Below are positions 43,797 through 52,678 of a stretch of DNA of 64,000 nucleotides, piece after piece. Each line of letters opens with the position of its first letter. Positions within the stretch are counted from its first letter, which is position 1. Under the pieces are notes generated by a model. The model did no database searches, was not told the DNA's origin, and saw nothing but the letters and a program-made list of their open reading frames with translations. The translations under genes and the position numbers were made by a program. The DNA comes from Fidelibacterota bacterium (GTDB taxonomy: Bacteria > Pseudomonadota > Alphaproteobacteria > Rhodospirillales > Rhodospirillaceae): positions 28,856 through 92,855 of the forward strand of contig CANJLF010000011.1 of NCBI GenBank assembly GCA_947475295.1, in the 5' to 3' direction.

Positions 43797-45809
43797 ATGG
43801 CCGACCTTTTCCAATCAGACCCCAAGAAACCCCCCAAGGGCAAAAGCCCGGGCGGCGGCGATTACACCGCCAAGGACATCGAGGTCTTGGAAGGTCTGGA
43901 GCCGGTACGGCGCCGGCCCGGTATGTACATCGGCGGCAGCGACGAGACCGCCATGTACCACCTCATCGCCGAGACTCTCGACAACGCCATGGACGAAGCC
44001 GTGGCCGGCCACGCCACGACCATTGAAGTGCATCTCGGCCCCGACAACGAAGTCACCGTCCGCGACAACGGCCGCGGAATGCCCATCGATCCGCATCCAA
44101 AATTCCCGAAGAAGTCGGCGCTTGAAGTCATCATGACCACGCTGCACGCGGGCGGAAAATTCTCCGGCAAGGTCTATCAGACCTCTGGTGGCCTTCACGG
44201 CGTCGGCGCCAGCGTCGTCAACGCGCTGTCGCGCGACCTTACGGTCGAGGTCGCGCGCGACAAGACGCTTTATACGCAAAAGTTCAGCCGCGGCATTCCC
44301 AAGACCAAACTCATCAAGGGCGGCGCCGTCAATCGGCGCGGCACCACCGTCATCTTCACGCCTGACACGCAAATCTTCGGCGATAAAGCCTATTTCCGCC
44401 CGGCCGTGGTCTACCGCATGGTGCGCTCGAAAGCTTATTTGTTCGAAGGCGTGAAGGTCCGCTGGTCTTGCGAAAAAAGCCTGCTCAAGGGCGACGACAA
44501 AACCCCGGCCGAGGAAGAACTACATTTCGTGAACGGCCTCACCGACTACCTGACGCACGTCCTCAATGGCCGCAAGCGGCTGGTGGACAGTTTCTTCGCC
44601 GGCAAAGCCGAGATGACCGAGAGCGGCAACGACATCGGCGGGCGCGTCGAGTGGGCTGCCTGCTGGCCCGACGATGAAGCCGGCTTCCTCAACTCCTATT
44701 GCAACACCATCCCCACGGCTGAAGGCGGCACCCACGAACAAGGCCTGAAAACCGCGCTGTTGCGCGCCCTCAAAGCCTACGCCGAAATGACCGGCGCCAA
44801 GGGCATAGGCAATGTCAGCGGCGAAGATTTGTGGGGCGGCGCCTGCATCATGCTGTCGGTGTTCATCAAGGACCCGCAGTTCCAGGGCCAGACCAAAGAG
44901 AAACTGGTTTCCGTGTCGGCGTCGAAGCTGGTGGAAACGGTGATCAAAGATCACTTCGATCACTGGCTGTCGGGCGACGTGGCCGCCGCTAACACGTTGG
45001 TCGAAACCGTCATCGCGCGCGCCAACGAACGCGTCAAAAAGCGACAGGACCAGGACTTCAGCCGCAAGTCGGCCACAAAGAAACTGCGCCTGCCCGGCAA
45101 GCTCACAGACTGCACACGCTCATCGCCCCAAGGCACCGAGCTGTTCATCGTCGAGGGTGATTCCGCCGGCGGCTCGGCCAAACAGGCCCGCAGCCGCGAG
45201 ACCCAAGCCGTTCTTCCCTTGCGCGGCAAAATCCTCAATGTCGCCTCGGCGACTGACGACAAGATGCGCGCCAATCAGGAGATTCAGGATCTAATCGAGG
45301 CGCTGGGTTGCGGCATCCGCGAGCGCTACGACGAAAGCAAGCTGCGCTACGAGAAAATCATCATCATGACCGACGCCGATGTCGACGGCGCCCATATCGC
45401 CAGCCTGTTGATGACCTTTTTCTACCGCGAAATGCCGGAGCTGATCGATAATGGCCATCTTTATCTCGCGCTGCCGCCGCTGTACCGCTTGAGCCAACGC
45501 GGCAAGACGATCTACGCCATGGACGATGCCGACAAAGACCGCTTGATGGCGAGCGACTTCGATGCCCGCGGCAAAGTCGAAGTCAGCCGCTTCAAGGGCC
45601 TTGGCGAAATGCCGCCGGGCCAGCTGAAGGAAACCACCATGGATCCAGGGCGTAGGACATTGCTCAAGGTCATGCTGGCGGGCCCCGAGGAGAAAAGTGC
45701 TCAGCGCGCCACGGCCAAGCTGGTCGAGCAACTCATGGGCCGCAAGCCCGAGGAACGCTTCAAGTTCATCCAGGAAAACGCCAAGTTCGCCGCGGCCCTC
45801 GATATCTAA
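43797..45809 (+). CDS. parE: DNA topoisomerase IV subunit B
   Basis: ATPase subunit of topoisomerase IV, which decatenates chromosomes. 670 residues with the GHKL ATPase (EPVRRRPGMYIGGSDETAMYHLIAETLDNAMDEA), YQTSGGLHGVGASVVNALS, and the Toprim motifs FIVEGDSAGGSAKQAR and MTDADVDGAHIASLL. The MYIGGSDE form and the length distinguish it from GyrB. parC is not in the window. Confidence 0.95.
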   Translation: MADLFQSDPKKPPKGKSPGGGDYTAKDIEVLEGLEPVRRRPGMYIGGSDETAMYHLIAETLDNAMDEAVAGHATTIEVHLGPDNEVTVRDNGRGMPIDPHPKFPKKSALEVIMTTLHAGGKFSGKVYQTSGGLHGVGASVVNALSRDLTVEVARDKTLYTQKFSRGIPKTKLIKGGAVNRRGTTVIFTPDTQIFGDKAYFRPAVVYRMVRSKAYLFEGVKVRWSCEKSLLKGDDKTPAEEELHFVNGLTDYLTHVLNGRKRLVDSFFAGKAEMTESGNDIGGRVEWAACWPDDEAGFLNSYCNTIPTAEGGTHEQGLKTALLRALKAYAEMTGAKGIGNVSGEDLWGGACIMLSVFIKDPQFQGQTKEKLVSVSASKLVETVIKDHFDHWLSGDVAAANTLVETVIARANERVKKRQDQDFSRKSATKKLRLPGKLTDCTRSSPQGTELFIVEGDSAGGSAKQARSRETQAVLPLRGKILNVASATDDKMRANQEIQDLIEALGCGIRERYDESKLRYEKIIIMTDADVDGAHIASLLMTFFYREMPELIDNGHLYLALPPLYRLSQRGKTIYAMDDADKDRLMASDFDARGKVEVSRFKGLGEMPPGQLKETTMDPGRRTLLKVMLAGPEEKSAQRATAKLVEQLMGRKPEERFKFIQENAKFAAALDI

Positions 45810-45894
45810 GCCGCAACATTTAACAAAATCGGCCCTTACGGCTTAAGCGAACCTGTGCGAACCTTCTCTCCTGACGGGAATTGCGGAGGGTCTC

Positions 45895-46278
45895 TTGGCG
45901 CGCCTTATCAGCGGTCTTTGCGCGGTGATGCTCACCTTGGCGGCGGCGCCCGTTTTCGCGCAGACCCAGGAAAAGGTCGAAATCAATGTTGTGAATAATC
46001 GCGATGAAGCGATCACGATGCATTTCGATTATGCCTTTCGCGACTACAACTGGAACCTCATGCAACACACGCTCGAAGCAGGAGCGGATGTCATCTACCG
46101 CTTCCCCGCAAATATTCCCGGCTGCGAACGCTTGCGCGATTGGCACATCACCGACGGCGTGCTCACCATCACCAATGCCAGAGGCGCGCTGTGCGCCAAG
46201 CGCATCAGCCTTTGCGACAAATTCGCCATGACCATGGCGGTGAATATGGCGCAGTGTAACTGGAGCGTTGGGAGCTAG
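45895..46278 (+). CDS. Secreted hypothetical protein
   Basis: A 127-residue protein with a cleavable signal peptide (LISGLCAVMLTLAAAPVFAQ). The mature part is beta-rich (KVEINVVNNRDEAITMHFDYAF) with four Cys (IPGCERL, ALCAKR, SLCDKF, AQCNWS), possibly two disulfides. No family recognised. TTG start with GGAGGG four to nine bases upstream. The TAG stop is two bases before a GTACC palindrome. Confidence 0.65.
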   Translation: MARLISGLCAVMLTLAAAPVFAQTQEKVEINVVNNRDEAITMHFDYAFRDYNWNLMQHTLEAGADVIYRFPANIPGCERLRDWHITDGVLTITNARGALCAKRISLCDKFAMTMAVNMAQCNWSVGS

Positions 46279-46280
46279 AT

Positions 46281-46303
46281 TAATTCGTACCAGGAATGAA
46301 CTA
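46281..46303. repeat. GTACC palindrome, copy 13 (degenerate)
   Basis: Left arm perfect (TAATTCGTACC), right arm GGAATGAACTA. It lies between two convergent genes; the closing CTA is the TAG stop of the minus-strand gene. Confidence 0.82.
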
Positions 46304-46840
46304 ATTGATGAGCGCCGTCGGCCGGTAACTGAAATAGGTGCGTTCGACGTCGCTGGGTTCACGGCGCAGCATGAACTTATAGGCGTCCTCGACGCCTTCG
46401 TAGCCCTGGCTCAAGCGCGTCCAAAGTTCACGCGCCAGCGGCAACAGCGCCGGATTTGACAGTGCGTAAAACGTCACGATCCAGGTTGTCAGCCCCTTGG
46501 CCACGGTCTGGCTGACGGGCGACTCACGATCGAGAAGCGCAGCCTGGAATTTTTCCAGCTCCTTGACATAAGCAGCAAGAGTTTCCCGCGCCGTCGCGTC
46601 GACCGTCCCCTCGCCCGAAAGCAGGGCGTCGGGAAAAGGCATGTCGACTTGGCGCGAGGTGTCGAGGGTCTTTTTTGCAAACAACGCCGCCGCGACAAAT
46701 CCGGAGAGTTCGGTGCGGAAGGCGGCGTTTACGGCTTTGAGATGATCGCGCAGCTGCTCCTCGGGCGATTTCTCCTCGGCAGTGGAAATGTACATGTCGA
46801 GCAGACTCATGATGAAAGATTTTCTTTTCGCCACGGGCAC
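46301..46840 (-). CDS. Hypothetical helical protein
   Basis: A 179-residue, probably all-helical cytoplasmic protein (KSPEEQLRDHLKAVNAAFRTELSGFVAAALFAKK and YVKELEKFQAALL). It ends YKFMLRREPSDVERTYFSYRPTALIN. I do not recognise the family. The ATG at 46840 is close after the HIBCH-like gene on the same strand (4 bp after its stop), so it is likely in its operon; ATG at 46810 is an alternative. Confidence 0.6.
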   Translation of the reverse strand: MPVAKRKSFIMSLLDMYISTAEEKSPEEQLRDHLKAVNAAFRTELSGFVAAALFAKKTLDTSRQVDMPFPDALLSGEGTVDATARETLAAYVKELEKFQAALLDRESPVSQTVAKGLTTWIVTFYALSNPALLPLARELWTRLSQGYEGVEDAYKFMLRREPSDVERTYFSYRPTALIN

Positions 46841-46843
46841 TCC

Positions 46844-47893
46844 TTATGTATCGCCACCGATATCCGAGAGGTCTAACGCATCGCCCGGCAGCGGCGCGAA
46901 GTAAGCCTCAACATCGGCCGCGGAAACCGCGTCGAGCGTCGCCGGCCGCCAGCGCGGCGCATTGTCTTTGTCCACCAGCAGCGCCCGCACGCCTTCGTAG
47001 AAGTCATGAGCCTTCGCCACACGGCTGGCAAGCCGCCATTCCAGGCGCATGCAGTCGTTGAAAGACAGCCCGGCGGCGATACGAATTTGCCGGAAGGCGA
47101 TCTTCAGCGCCAGCGGTGAATATTTGCCAAGTGCGGCAAGCTGCGCCGCCGCCCAGGCGCCGCCATCACGCTCCAGGGAGGCCATGATCGCCTCGACCGA
47201 GTCTTGGGAAAAATGGCGGTCAATGGCTGCCCGCTGCGCCAGAATCGGCGCGTCCGTCACCGGTTGAGCGAACGTATTGATGATCTCTGTTACTTCACCG
47301 GCATCGGCGAGCGCCGCGTCAAGCTCGGTCAGCCTGCCGTGGGGCACCAAGGCGTGTGCGATGCCGAGGGCCACGCAGTCGGTCCCTTTGAGACGCGCGC
47401 CGGTCAGGCCCAGATACATGCCGGCGGCACCCGGCAAGCGCGGCAAAAAATAACTGCCGCCCACGTCGGGAAACAGTCCGATACACGTCTCGGGCATGGC
47501 GAAGGTGGTGCGGTCGGTGACGACGCGGTGCGAGCCGTGAACGGAAACGCCGACACCGCCACCCATGACAATGCCGTCCATCAACGCCACATAGGGTTTT
47601 CCGAGATGTTTGATGGCGGCATTGGCGCGGTACTCGGTGCGCCAGAACCGCTCGGCCAAAGATCCGCCGGCTTTGTGGTCTGTATATAGCCGCACGACAT
47701 CGCCCCCGGCGCAAAAGGCTTTTTCGCCCGCGCCCGCGATCAAAACGGCTTTGACGGCGGGATCAACTTTCCACGCCTGCAAGCGCGCGAGCAGTGACTC
47801 GCACATGCCAAGCGTCAGCGTATTCAAGGCCTTGGGGCGATTGAGCAGAATGCGGCCCGGTCTGGTGAATAGGATTTCATCGGACGCGCGCAT
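46844..47893 (-). CDS. Enoyl-CoA hydratase/isomerase family, 3-hydroxyisobutyryl-CoA hydrolase-like
   Basis: Crotonase-fold enzyme of 349 residues. ILLNRPKALNTLTLGMCESL, AFCAGGDVVRLY (oxyanion hole), GIVMGGGVGVSVHGSHRV with TTFAMPETCIGLFPDVGGSYFLPRL, and the C-terminal MRLEWRLASRVAKAHDFYEGVRALLVDKDNAPRW place it with 3-hydroxyisobutyryl-CoA hydrolases of valine degradation rather than simple hydratases. Start at the ATG 47893; the frame is open to 47962 but that N-terminus is unlike the family. Confidence 0.85.
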   Translation of the reverse strand: MRASDEILFTRPGRILLNRPKALNTLTLGMCESLLARLQAWKVDPAVKAVLIAGAGEKAFCAGGDVVRLYTDHKAGGSLAERFWRTEYRANAAIKHLGKPYVALMDGIVMGGGVGVSVHGSHRVVTDRTTFAMPETCIGLFPDVGGSYFLPRLPGAAGMYLGLTGARLKGTDCVALGIAHALVPHGRLTELDAALADAGEVTEIINTFAQPVTDAPILAQRAAIDRHFSQDSVEAIMASLERDGGAWAAAQLAALGKYSPLALKIAFRQIRIAAGLSFNDCMRLEWRLASRVAKAHDFYEGVRALLVDKDNAPRWRPATLDAVSAADVEAYFAPLPGDALDLSDIGGDT

Positions 47894-47966
47894 GGAGGAC
47901 CTTGGCAATCGGGAAGGCGCTCCATCACTGGCCGAGCGCCTTTCGATTGTCAATGACGCCAAGCCT

Positions 47967-48179
47967 TCATGACCATGGTCTTCCGTGTGCGTCCGCCGCG
48001 GTGCCCGCGGCCTTTTTCAAGAACGCCACGGAGACCGCGCCCAAAACCAGCATCACGCCGAGAAGCGCGAAGGTGTCGGCAAATCCCATCAGGTTGGCTT
48101 GCGCGCGGCGACCCTGGGTGTTGCGCCCCTGCCCGCCCACGCCGCCATGGAAACGCGCACGAAAATGGCCGCGAAAATC
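47967..48179 (-). pseudogene. 3' remnant of a DHA2-type MFS permease
   Basis: In the frame ending TGA at 47969-47967, the minus strand reads AQANLMGFADTFALLG, then VMLVLGAVSVAFLKKAAG: the last helix and tail typical of EmrB/DHA2 drug:H+ antiporters. Upstream, the frame is shut by a TAA at 48182-48180, 44 bp short of tRNA-Val, and shows no MFS-like sequence. So only the 3' tail of a permease is left. The fragment is too short and unmarked by a start to be a gene. Confidence 0.6.
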
Positions 48180-48225
48180 TTACTGCGCGGCTGCGCTGCT
48201 ACGAAGTGACAGCTATCTGAAAGGA

Positions 48226-48300
48226 TGGTGGTCACTGCAGGGATCGAACCTGCGACCTTTCCCATGTCAAGGGAACATTCTACCGCTGAACTAAGTGACC
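48226..48300 (-). tRNA. tRNA-Val(GAC)
   Basis: A full cloverleaf on the minus strand: acceptor GGTCACT/AGTGACC, D-arm AGCGGTAGA, anticodon stem TTCCC/GGGAA around the loop TTGACAT with anticodon GAC (Val), T-arm GCAGG-TTCGATC-CCTGC, discriminator A and an encoded CCA (48226-48228). Confidence 0.95.
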
Positions 48301-48459
48301 CAACCCGTACCATCGCGGGGACCGAAACACTGGCCTGACCGGCGATATGGGGGGTTGTTTATCCACTTGGCCGCCGGTTGGCAAGGCCTTGCGACCGGCC
48401 TCAGGGACCGGTTCAGGACTGTTGCGGGCGCCGCCCAGGGCTTTACAATCCAAGCCACC

Positions 48460-49383
48460 ATGGTCCTTGGTCCCGTCCCGCCCGTAAGCCCTGTGAATCC
48501 TGCCTCGCCGATTGAGGTGCTGGAGCCGGCTACGTTGTCGCTGCCGCTGGTGTTCGCCTCACCCCATTCGGGCTCTTCCTATCCGCCCGACTTTGTCGCC
48601 GCCTCGGCCCTGGAGCTCGCCGCTTTGCGCAAGTCCGAAGACTGCTATGTCGACGAGTTGTTCGGCGATACGCCGGCGCTGGGCGCGCCCTTGTTGCGGG
48701 CGCTTTATCCGCGCGCCTATCTCGACGTCAACCGCGAGAGCCACGAGCTCGATCCGGACATGTTCGATCATCCGCTGCCGGCTTTCGTCAACACCACCTC
48801 GGCGCGCGTCGCGGCCGGGCTCGGCACCATCGCCCGTATTGTCGCCAGCCGCCGCGAGATCTATCGCGGCAAATTGTCGTTCGCCGAAGCCGAGCGCCGC
48901 ATCAACGGCGTCTACAGGCCCTATCACCGCACGTTGCGGGACCTGATCAACCGCGCCTGGAACCGCTTCGGGTTTTGCATTCTGATCGATTGCCATTCCA
49001 TGCCTTCCACAGGGTTACCGGTTGAAAACGACGGCGACGGACGCGGCATCGATATGGTGCTGGGCGATCGCGGCGGCTTGTCCTGCGCGCCGGCCGTTAC
49101 CGAGACAGTAGAATCAACCCTCGTCGGCCTCGGATACCGGGTCACACGTAACAACCCTTATGCGGGTGGGTTCACCACCCAGCACTACGGCGACCCGGCC
49201 AATGGCGTACACACCATCCAGATTGAGATCAATCGCGCCCTATATATGGATGAAGTCTCCCTGCAGCGCCGTGCGGCTTTCGCCAAACTCAAGTCCGACT
49301 TGAACACTATGGTCGGGCAGGTCGCGGCCCTTGCCGAAGATCAGTATGACCAGCTGCGTTATCAGCGCCTCAGCGCTGAATAA
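48460..49383 (+). CDS. N-formylglutamate amidohydrolase
   Basis: Hydrolyses N-formyl-L-glutamate to glutamate and formate (last step of one histidine degradation route). 307 residues with the family pattern SPHSGSSYPPDF, KSEDCYVDELF, LDVNRESHELDPDMFD, FCILIDCHSMPS with the metal-binding DCHS, and NNPYAGGFTTQHYG. The ATG at 48460 is the first plausible start; the frame extends back into the tRNA, which is not credible. No other hut genes are near, so an orphan or a relative with another substrate is possible. Confidence 0.88.
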   Translation: MVLGPVPPVSPVNPASPIEVLEPATLSLPLVFASPHSGSSYPPDFVAASALELAALRKSEDCYVDELFGDTPALGAPLLRALYPRAYLDVNRESHELDPDMFDHPLPAFVNTTSARVAAGLGTIARIVASRREIYRGKLSFAEAERRINGVYRPYHRTLRDLINRAWNRFGFCILIDCHSMPSTGLPVENDGDGRGIDMVLGDRGGLSCAPAVTETVESTLVGLGYRVTRNNPYAGGFTTQHYGDPANGVHTIQIEINRALYMDEVSLQRRAAFAKLKSDLNTMVGQVAALAEDQYDQLRYQRLSAE

Positions 49384-49531
49384 CGCTCATTACGCACAGC
49401 TACGCGCCGCGGTTGATTTTGGTTTGTGCTTTCCGCCCCGTCAAATATAGTTGTGAGCCCCAGTCACCTGGGGACCCGTCGCGCGGGCAAGCATCGCAGG
49501 CGGTCCTAAAGCGGAGCTTCAAAACAAAGCC

Positions 49532-50392
49532 ATGACTGAGATTGGTACGATTACCCTCTACCGTGAGAAGTCGGTTGTTCACAAGGTCGAGGAGTTGAAT
49601 GATGACGAGGGCGGCGGCGCGGTTCCGCCCGCGCTGATCATGCGCTCCAACCGCATCACGATTCCGGTAAAAGGCGCCCTGAATACCGTCATGGTGGTCG
49701 TCCGCGGCCAGAATGTTCCGGGCACCATGCGCATGGCGGCGGTCGTGGTCGATGAAATCCGCCGCGACGACAATGTCTTTAAAGATCCCGATGCGGTGGA
49801 TTGGGAAAGCTTGTGGCGGCGTAAGACGTCCAAGTACGAGAACGACTATAACCGACAGAACTGGGTGTCCGTGCACATCGCCGGAACCACGGTCTTCATG
49901 GGCGGCGAGGGCCGCGAAGGCATCGCCGAAGTCGAATCTATCGCCATGGGCGAGGAAGTCACCGAAGCCATCGTCAACGAGGCCGCCGCCAATGTTCTGG
50001 GCGCACTTGAGGATCTGATGGTCGAACACGACAGCCAAACGGCGCTGGTCTTCACGCCCGGCGCAACGTATCACCGCGCCGCCATTCTGGAACGCCGTGA
50101 CCGCAAGACCGGCGCTTTCTCCATTACCGTGCATCATCCATCGCCGCAAAAGCCCGTGCGGCTTTCGCACTTCATCAGCTTCTGCGCCGACATGACCGAA
50201 GCGCTGACGCACAAATCATTCCTGGACCGCGTGCAGGAGCTGATCGCCGAGAATGCGCTCAGCAGCACCAACATCACGCCGGCACTGACGCAGGCGACGC
50301 GCAACCGTCGCCGCGAGTTGATCGATCAGATCGATAATTTTGAAGAAGTGAATAAGGTATCTTACCGTCCCGAAAAACCGACCATGGCCTAG
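49532..50392 (+). CDS. Hypothetical cytoplasmic protein
   Basis: A 286-residue protein without signal or membrane helices. It reads MTEIGTITLYREKSVVHKVEE, has a mixed alpha/beta middle (MAAVVVDEIRRDDNVF, TTVFMGGEGREGIAEV, TEAIVNEAAANVLGALEDLMVE) and an acidic helical end. I do not recognise the family. Codon usage and a normal composition indicate a real gene. It is convergent with the HIG1-like gene. Confidence 0.65.
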   Translation: MTEIGTITLYREKSVVHKVEELNDDEGGGAVPPALIMRSNRITIPVKGALNTVMVVVRGQNVPGTMRMAAVVVDEIRRDDNVFKDPDAVDWESLWRRKTSKYENDYNRQNWVSVHIAGTTVFMGGEGREGIAEVESIAMGEEVTEAIVNEAAANVLGALEDLMVEHDSQTALVFTPGATYHRAAILERRDRKTGAFSITVHHPSPQKPVRLSHFISFCADMTEALTHKSFLDRVQELIAENALSSTNITPALTQATRNRRRELIDQIDNFEEVNKVSYRPEKPTMA

Positions 50393-50414
50393 CTCGCGCT
50401 CGTGGCGCGGACCG

Positions 50415-50624
50415 CTAGTCGAGTTGGACGAAGCCTTTCAAGATCAGCAGCGCGAGCAGAAGCAAGACGGCGACCGCCTGCGTCGCAACGCGCAGGCGCA
50501 TTAGCTTGTTCGAATATTTGCGATTGAACTCGCCGCCGGCGATGAATCCGGCGACGCCGGTCACAAGCACGATGAACACGGCCAGCAGCGCTATGCCAAG
50601 CAATATTTGTAAAACGCTTTCCAT
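50415..50624 (-). CDS. HIG1-domain twin-transmembrane protein
   Basis: A 69-residue inner membrane protein with two helices (ILLGIALLAVFIVLVTGVAGF and AVAVLLLLALLILKG). The loop GGEFNRKYSNKLMRLRVATQ matches the HIG1 domain, whose mitochondrial relatives stabilise cytochrome oxidase supercomplexes. Single-copy proteins of this type are common in alphaproteobacteria. A respiratory role is by analogy. Confidence 0.8.
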   Translation of the reverse strand: MESVLQILLGIALLAVFIVLVTGVAGFIAGGEFNRKYSNKLMRLRVATQAVAVLLLLALLILKGFVQLD

Positions 50625-50815
50625 CTCATCCTCCGCGGGCGAAAGGGCGACCTATAGGCAACCCGTCCTGGCTGCTCCCTTCTAGGCCGTTCCCTCCTGC
50701 CGTGCAACGCGATGCTTGTATGCACAAAGTCTGCGTTAAAACGATTCTATGACAGTTGCCGAGAGATGGCTTGAAGCCTATGCTGCCTCGGGGTCGTGGG
50801 CTGATGGGGGTTATC

Positions 50816-51208
50816 ATGTTAGGGCGGATACTTGTCGTTGACGACAATATCATGGTGCGCGAGTCCTATACGGAACTTCTGCGCCATCGCGGCTATGAAG
50901 TTGTGCAAGCCGGTGACGGCGAGCAGGCTCTCGACATGCTGCGCGGTGAAATCGTCGATCTCGCCATTGTTGACGTAATGATGCCGGTGATGGGCGGTCT
51001 CGAACTGCGCCAGCGCCTGCGCGAGATGGAGCCTGTCATCGCAACCATTCTGGTGACCGGCCAGCCGGATCGCCTGGAAGACCTGATGGAGGATGATTGT
51101 GAATTTCAGGCCGGGCAGGTCAGCGTGCTTTATAAGCCGGTGCATCCAGTGAAGCTGTTGGCAGAAGTCGATAAACGCCTGACGTCGGTCGCCGCCGCCG
51201 CGCTTTAG
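50816..51208 (+). CDS. Single-domain response regulator
   Basis: A 130-residue receiver domain with no output domain. It has the acidic pair DD in RILVVDDNIMVRE, the phospho-acceptor Asp in LAIVDVMMPVMGG, the conserved Thr in ILVTGQPDR and the Lys in VLYKPVHP. Start at ATG 50816 (or 50804). No partner kinase is adjacent. The spacer to the suf operon contains two tandem repeat units. Confidence 0.88.
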   Translation: MLGRILVVDDNIMVRESYTELLRHRGYEVVQAGDGEQALDMLRGEIVDLAIVDVMMPVMGGLELRQRLREMEPVIATILVTGQPDRLEDLMEDDCEFQAGQVSVLYKPVHPVKLLAEVDKRLTSVAAAAL

Positions 51209-51220
51209 CTTCCAAAACCT

Positions 51221-51388
51221 TAAACCGAAAAGCTCTCGCCGCAACCCGGCGCCGTAAACGCGCGCCATTATTTAGTGGTGCGGTTGCGGCTAAACGGAAA
51301 AGCTTTCGCCGCAACCCGGCGCGCGGTAAACGCGCGCCATTATTTAGTGGTGCGGTTGCGGCTAAACGGAAAAGCTTTCGCCGCAACC
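51221..51388 (-). repeat. Tandem duplication of the sufA 3' end
   Basis: The last 26 bp of the sufA-like gene (51363-51388) recur at the head of two tandem units behind its stop: 51291-51362 (72 bp) and 51221-51290 (70 bp, diverged). Each unit repeats the codons for GCGESFSV and a stop in the same order, separated by a spacer with a strong hairpin (51318-51338: GGCGCGCG, loop, CGCGCGCC). See findings. Confidence 0.85.
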
Positions 51389-51769
51389 GCAGCGGCCCTT
51401 TTCGTTCGGGTTCTCGAACACGAAGCCGCTTTCCATTTTGCTTTCGCGGTAATCCAGCAGACTGCCCAGCAGATACATCACGGCCTTGGGGTCGATGAAC
51501 ACCTTGGCGCCGTTGTGTTCGACCACATCTTCGAATTTACGCAGGTCCTCGGCGTACTCGACGACATATTTCTGGCCCGAGCAGCCCTTGGCCGCCACAC
51601 TCACACGCACACCCAAAACCGGCTTGGTGGCTTTGGCGATCACTTCATTGATGCGCTTGGCAGCCGCATCGGAGATGCGAATAGCCGCCGGCGGCCGGCG
51701 CCCGGGTTTCGCCGATTTGGTTTCAGGGGTCACGGATTCAGATGCGGTGTTGCTCATGAGACAGCCCAT
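51362..51769 (-). CDS. sufA: A-type iron-sulfur carrier SufA
   Basis: Fe-S cluster carrier of the SUF pathway. A 135-residue A-type (HesB/IscA) protein with the three cluster-binding cysteines Cys63 (AAKGCSGQKY) and Cys127/Cys129 (GRCGCGES). The N-terminal 25 residues are variable. The ATG at 51757 is an alternative start. It is the last gene of the suf operon, 6 bp after sufT. Its 3' end is duplicated in tandem behind the stop. Confidence 0.93.
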   Translation of the reverse strand: MGCLMSNTASESVTPETKSAKPGRRPPAAIRISDAAAKRINEVIAKATKPVLGVRVSVAAKGCSGQKYVVEYAEDLRKFEDVVEHNGAKVFIDPKAVMYLLGSLLDYRESKMESGFVFENPNEKGRCGCGESFSV

Positions 51770-51775
51770 ATAAGA

Positions 51776-52174
51776 TCAAAACATATCCAGCGCCACTTTG
51801 GCGACTTCCGACATATTGGCAGGCGTCCAGGGCGGATCCCAAGTCATGGTCACTTCGACCTCGCCTACGCCTTCGACCAGCGCCACGCGCTCGGCGACTT
51901 CCCGCGGCATGGACCCTGCGACCGGACACGCCGGCGCGGTCAGCGTCATCTTGATGGCCACGTCGCCGCTCTCGGCGACCTTGAGATCGTAGATCAGCCC
52001 AAGGTCATAGATATTCACCGGAATTTCCGGGTCATAGACCGAACGCAGCGCTTCGACGACGGTATCCTCGGCGGCGACCGGAACTTGCGGATCGCGCGGA
52101 CTGCCGGCTCTTACGCTATCGCCTTCTTTGGGCGGATCGCCCTCGCCGGCGGACATTTCATAGGGAGGCATCAT
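51776..52174 (-). CDS. sufT: Fe-S assembly protein SufT (DUF59/MIP18)
   Basis: A 132-residue DUF59 protein: EALRSVYDPEIPVNIYDLGLIYDL, then MTLTAPACPVAGSMPREV (conserved Cys) and VTMTWDPPWTPANMS. SufT is implicated in maturing lipoate-synthase and other Fe-S enzymes. It lies between sufU and sufA, the usual place in alphaproteobacteria. Confidence 0.92.
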   Translation of the reverse strand: MMPPYEMSAGEGDPPKEGDSVRAGSPRDPQVPVAAEDTVVEALRSVYDPEIPVNIYDLGLIYDLKVAESGDVAIKMTLTAPACPVAGSMPREVAERVALVEGVGEVEVTMTWDPPWTPANMSEVAKVALDMF

Positions 52175-52180
52175 GGGTGA

Positions 52181-52678
52181 TTACTTTTCCGTGGTGGTTT
52201 GAGGTTTGCCGTCGAGGCACGAGATCAGCGCATGCCAGGGCAGCGTTGCGCATTTCACGCGCACGGGAAATTGCCGCACGCCCGACAGCGACGCGAGTTT
52301 GTCGATGCTGTCGCCCAGATCGGCGGCGACGGTAGCCTTGGCCTGATCGGCATCGATCTTGCCGACGCACAGATCATGAACCGCCGTAAAAAGCTGGTGC
52401 GCGACCGCGACCTTCTGCCCAGCCAAGGCTTCGCTCATCATCGAGGCCGAAGCGATCGAAATGGCGCAGCCTTTGCCTTCAAAGGCGACGTCTTCCAAAA
52501 CCCCGTCCGGCGACACGCGCGCCGTCACCGTGACGCGATCCCCGCACATGGGATTATTGCCTTGGGCCTTGCACGTATGATGCTCCACGATGCGCAAATT
52601 GCGCGGATGTTTGCCGTGATCGAGGATCACTTCCTGATACAGCGTGCGCAGATCATCAGTAAGCGGCGCGGCTATCAC
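52181..52678 (-). CDS. sufU: SufU-type scaffold / sulfurtransferase
   Basis: A 165-residue SufU/IscU-fold protein that takes sulfur from SufS. It has DHGKHPRNLRIVE, the three cysteines in NNPMCGDRV, GKGCAISIASASMM and RVKCATLPW, and the insertion (PVRVKCATLPWHAL) that marks SufU. ATGA overlap with sufS. Confidence 0.92.
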   Translation of the reverse strand: MIAAPLTDDLRTLYQEVILDHGKHPRNLRIVEHHTCKAQGNNPMCGDRVTVTARVSPDGVLEDVAFEGKGCAISIASASMMSEALAGQKVAVAHQLFTAVHDLCVGKIDADQAKATVAADLGDSIDKLASLSGVRQFPVRVKCATLPWHALISCLDGKPQTTTEK

